From Mycolicibacterium mageritense (GTDB lineage: Bacteria; Actinomycetota; Actinomycetes; Mycobacteriales; Mycobacteriaceae), in assembly GCF_010727475.1 (NCBI RefSeq), contig NZ_AP022567.1:1426001-1490000 (forward strand): a stretch of 64,000 bases of DNA. The letters are read 5' to 3'. Below the pieces are notes generated by a model. That model made no database searches. It had not been told where the DNA came from and saw nothing but the letters and a program-made list of their open reading frames with translations. A program made the translations under genes and the position numbers. The stretch's first letter is position 1; each line of letters begins with the position of its first letter. This document shows, one piece after another, positions 61,729 through 64,000 of the stretch.

Positions 61729-62723
61729 ATGGCTTCCACCTCGCCCGATGCCGCGCCGCTGGGTGCGGACTACCAGGATCTGTTGCAGACGCTGTCCGAG
61801 GGTTCCGTACGCCGCCGCTTCGATCCGTATCTGGACATCGCATGGGACGCCCCGACATGGTGATCGACCTCGACGATCCCCGCTGGGTGCTCTCGCCGAA
61901 CGTCGATCCGCTCGGCGCCACCGCGTGGTACCAGGCCCAGCCGCTGACCCGGCAGATCGAGATCGGCCGCTGGCGCACGCTCAACTCGGTCAAGGTCGGT
62001 GCGGCGTTCGAGAGCATCCTGATCCGCGGGTTGATGGCCTTCATCATGAAGCTGCCCAACAACTCGCCCGAGTTCCGGTACGCGTTGCACGAGATGACAG
62101 AGGAGTGCAACCACATCCAGATGTTCCAGGAACTGGTCAACCGCAGCGGCGTCGACGTTCCCGGTATGCGGCCACTGTTCCGGCGGCTGTCGCCGTACAT
62201 CGGCCTGGTCGGCCAGTACTCCCCCACCGCGTTCATGGCGGGCATCCTGGCCGGCGAAGAACCGATCGACCACTTTCAAAAGGGCCTGATCCGCGAGGGC
62301 GCCAACATTCCACCCGCGGTGCTGCGCACCATGCAGATCCACATCGCCGAAGAGGCCCGGCACATCTCGTGGGCCCACGAGTTCCTGAAAACGCATCTGC
62401 CGGAACGGTCCTGGCGCATGAAGGCGTTTGCGTCCGTGGCCTTCCCGCTCACCCTGCGCTGGCTCGCACACGAGATCGTGGCTCCGCCGAAGTCCTTCGG
62501 CGAGGAATTCGGAATACCGCGCGAAGTGATCAAGGATGCGTTCTGGCGCAGCCCGCAGTCCCGCAAGATCTTGTCGGGCTACTTCGGTGAGATGCGTGCG
62601 CTCAGCGAAGAACTCGGGCTGATGAACCGGGTCGGCCGGTGGGTGTGGAAACGCTGCGGCATCGACGGCGACGCCGCTCGCTACCGTGGTGTGCCGGACC
62701 GCGAAGCCGTCGCCATCGCCTGA
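61729..62723 (+). pseudogene. AurF-like diiron oxygenase, frameshifted near the N-terminus
   Basis: The frame from the ATG at 61729 reads LLQTLSEGSVRRRFDPYLDIAWDAP and stops at 61861-61863. The rest continues one frame over as MVIDLDDPRWVLS to the stop at 62721-62723. A single missing base near 61850 (GCCCCGAC, where GCCCCGGAC would keep frame) explains it. Together about 330 residues of a p-aminobenzoate N-oxygenase (AurF)-type protein, with diiron ligands in EMTEECNHIQMF and IAEEARHISWAHEF intact. A start at 61842 could make a shortened product. The stop overlaps the next ATG. Real decay, sequencing error and frameshifting cannot be separated here. Confidence 0.8.
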
Positions 62724-64000
62724 TGCCCCACGTCATCACGCAGTCCTGTTGCAGCGACGCCGCGTGCGTCTACGCCTGCCCGGTCAACTGCATCCACCCC
62801 ACGCCCGACGAGCCCGACTTCCACACCGCGCAGATGCTCTACGTCGACCCCGCGGAGTGCGTCGACTGCGGCGCGTGCGTATCGGCGTGCCCGGTGGACG
62901 CGATCAAACCCCACACCAAGCTGGCCGGCGAGGAGAACGTGTTCGCCACGCTCAACGCCGACTTCTACACCACACCGCGGCCGCGCCCGATTTTGGCGCC
63001 CGTGGTCCCACCCCTCGAAGTGCGCTCCGGCAGCGATCTGCGGGTCGCGATCGTCGGGTCGGGGCCGGCCGCGATGTATGCCGCCGACGAGGTGCTGACC
63101 ATCCCCGGCGCACGGGTGCGCATGTACGAACGACTCACGCAGCCATACGGTTTGGCCCGGTTCGGGGTGGCCCCCGATCACCGCCGCACGCGCGGCGTGG
63201 CCAGGCAGTTCGACCACATCACCGCCAACCCCCGGCTGGACCTGCGGCTCGGTGTCGAGGTCGGCGCCGACGTGAGTCATGACGACCTGCTGGCCGAGCA
63301 CCACGCCGTCATCTACGCAGTCGGCGCTTCGACCGACCGCCGTCTCGACATCCCCGGTGCCGACCTGCCCGGAGTCACGTCGGCCACCGAATTCGTCGCC
63401 TGGTACAACGGCCACCCCGATTACGCCGGCCGGTCATTCGACCTGTCGAGCAGCCGCGTGGTCATTGTCGGCAACGGCAACGTCGCGCTCGACGTCGCAC
63501 GCATCCTCACGATCGACCCGGACCGGCTCGCTGACACCGACATCGCCCCGCATGCCCTGAAAGCCCTGCGCGACAGCCGCATCGCCGAGGTGGTCGTGGT
63601 GGGCCGGCGCGGTATCGAACAGTCCGCGTTCACGGTCCCCGAACTCGTCGGGCTGTGCTCGACGCCCGGGGTCGACGTCGTCGTCCGCGACGAGGATCTT
63701 CGGACACTGCCGGACACCGATCCGCGGGCCGCGATCCTGCGGGATGTGCGGAGCCAGGTGGGCAACCGTCGGATAGCCCTCGAGTACCTGTTGTCGCCCA
63801 CGACCGCGCTCGGCGAAACCGCAACGCGTGGCGTCGAATTCACCTACAACGAGCTGATTACCGCGCCCGACGGTTCGCCCCGGGTGAAATCCACCGGGCG
63901 GCAACGGGTCATCGAGGCAGGCCTGGTGCTCACCTCGATCGGCTACCGAGCCACGCCCGTGCCGGGTTTGCCGTTCGACGACAGCACCGCGACGGTTCCG
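62723..64000 (+). CDS. Ferredoxin / ferredoxin-NADP+ reductase fusion (FprB-like), partial
   Basis: Open from ATG 62723 to the window end (426 codons). N-terminal ferredoxin: SDAACVYACPVNCIHP and CVDCGACVSACPVDAIKP, ligands for a [3Fe-4S]/[4Fe-4S] pair. Then the adrenodoxin-reductase-like part: VAIVGSGPAAMYAADEVL (FAD), YGLARFGVAPDH, and VVIVGNGNVALDVARIL (NADPH). It resembles mycobacterial FprB. Coupled by TGATG to the diiron oxygenase gene, so it is the likely electron supply for that enzyme. Confidence 0.93.
   Translation, partial: MPHVITQSCCSDAACVYACPVNCIHPTPDEPDFHTAQMLYVDPAECVDCGACVSACPVDAIKPHTKLAGEENVFATLNADFYTTPRPRPILAPVVPPLEVRSGSDLRVAIVGSGPAAMYAADEVLTIPGARVRMYERLTQPYGLARFGVAPDHRRTRGVARQFDHITANPRLDLRLGVEVGADVSHDDLLAEHHAVIYAVGASTDRRLDIPGADLPGVTSATEFVAWYNGHPDYAGRSFDLSSSRVVIVGNGNVALDVARILTIDPDRLADTDIAPHALKALRDSRIAEVVVVGRRGIEQSAFTVPELVGLCSTPGVDVVVRDEDLRTLPDTDPRAAILRDVRSQVGNRRIALEYLLSPTTALGETATRGVEFTYNELITAPDGSPRVKSTGRQRVIEAGLVLTSIGYRATPVPGLPFDDSTATVP

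Noticed and set aside
1..64000. CRISPR array
   Set aside because: No regularly spaced short direct repeats and no cas genes anywhere in the window.

Overview
The window is GC-rich chromosomal DNA from a fast-growing Mycobacterium (Mycolicibacterium), probably M. smegmatis or a close relative. The evidence is gene order and protein content. The backbone follows the M. tuberculosis Rv0337c-Rv0307c neighbourhood with large insertions: an aspC-type aminotransferase at the left edge, udgA, dcd, an Rv0320-like exported protein, an Rv0315-like glucanase, an Rv0312-like Hsp70/threonine-rich protein, an Rv0310c-like SnoaL protein, an Rv0309-like L,D-transpeptidase, a PAP2 protein and an Rv0307c-like protein. 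Mycothiol-dependent enzyme families, an MmpL protein and the PhnF/phnDCE locus with TGGTATAGACCA operators also fit. All assignments are from reading the sequence; no database search was run.

Left backbone (1-15.8 kb): aminotransferase end, YibE/F membrane protein, a three-subunit molybdenum hydroxylase operon, a P450 / mycothiol-enzyme / SnoaL operon, UDP-glucose dehydrogenase, a divergent VOC/MarR pair with two perfect operators, and a block in which two proteins with a degenerate actin/Hsp70-like domain, a membrane anchor and a Pro-rich tail flank an ammonium transporter and dCTP deaminase.

Accessory region (15.8-24.4 kb): a tRNA-Gly(CCC) gene whose last 49 bp recur 6,214 bp downstream bounds a decayed genomic island. 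It carries a multiply frameshifted tyrosine integrase, a PIN-domain (DUF4935-like) protein, a GIY-YIG nuclease pseudogene split by an intact 1,418-bp IS256-family element with a 9-bp target duplication, and a two-gene DUF1828/DUF6978-like operon. Just outside the second att copy lies a type II restriction-modification pair whose convergent genes share one CTAG as both stop codons.

Right backbone (24.4-64 kb): an MmpL / SGNH hydrolase / ABC exporter operon with a perfect hairpin over the exporter start; a monooxygenase/O-methyltransferase pair; the phosphonate/phosphate uptake locus phnF-phnDCE with an associated dehydrogenase; regulators and exported proteins; a five-gene peptide-type ABC transporter; a LacI-controlled NCS1 permease / C45 acyltransferase / amidohydrolase operon; a membrane-anchored Hsp70-like protein; a Rieske-FAD oxidoreductase; an L,D-transpeptidase; two PAP2 lipid phosphatases overlapping tail to tail; and a frameshifted AurF-like diiron oxygenase ahead of a ferredoxin-NADP reductase that runs off the window.

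The items most worth following up are the nested island with its putative defence cargo, the R-M pair beside it, the actin-like-fold/Pro-rich membrane proteins, the LacI-controlled amide-catabolism operon, and several clear operators and hairpins.
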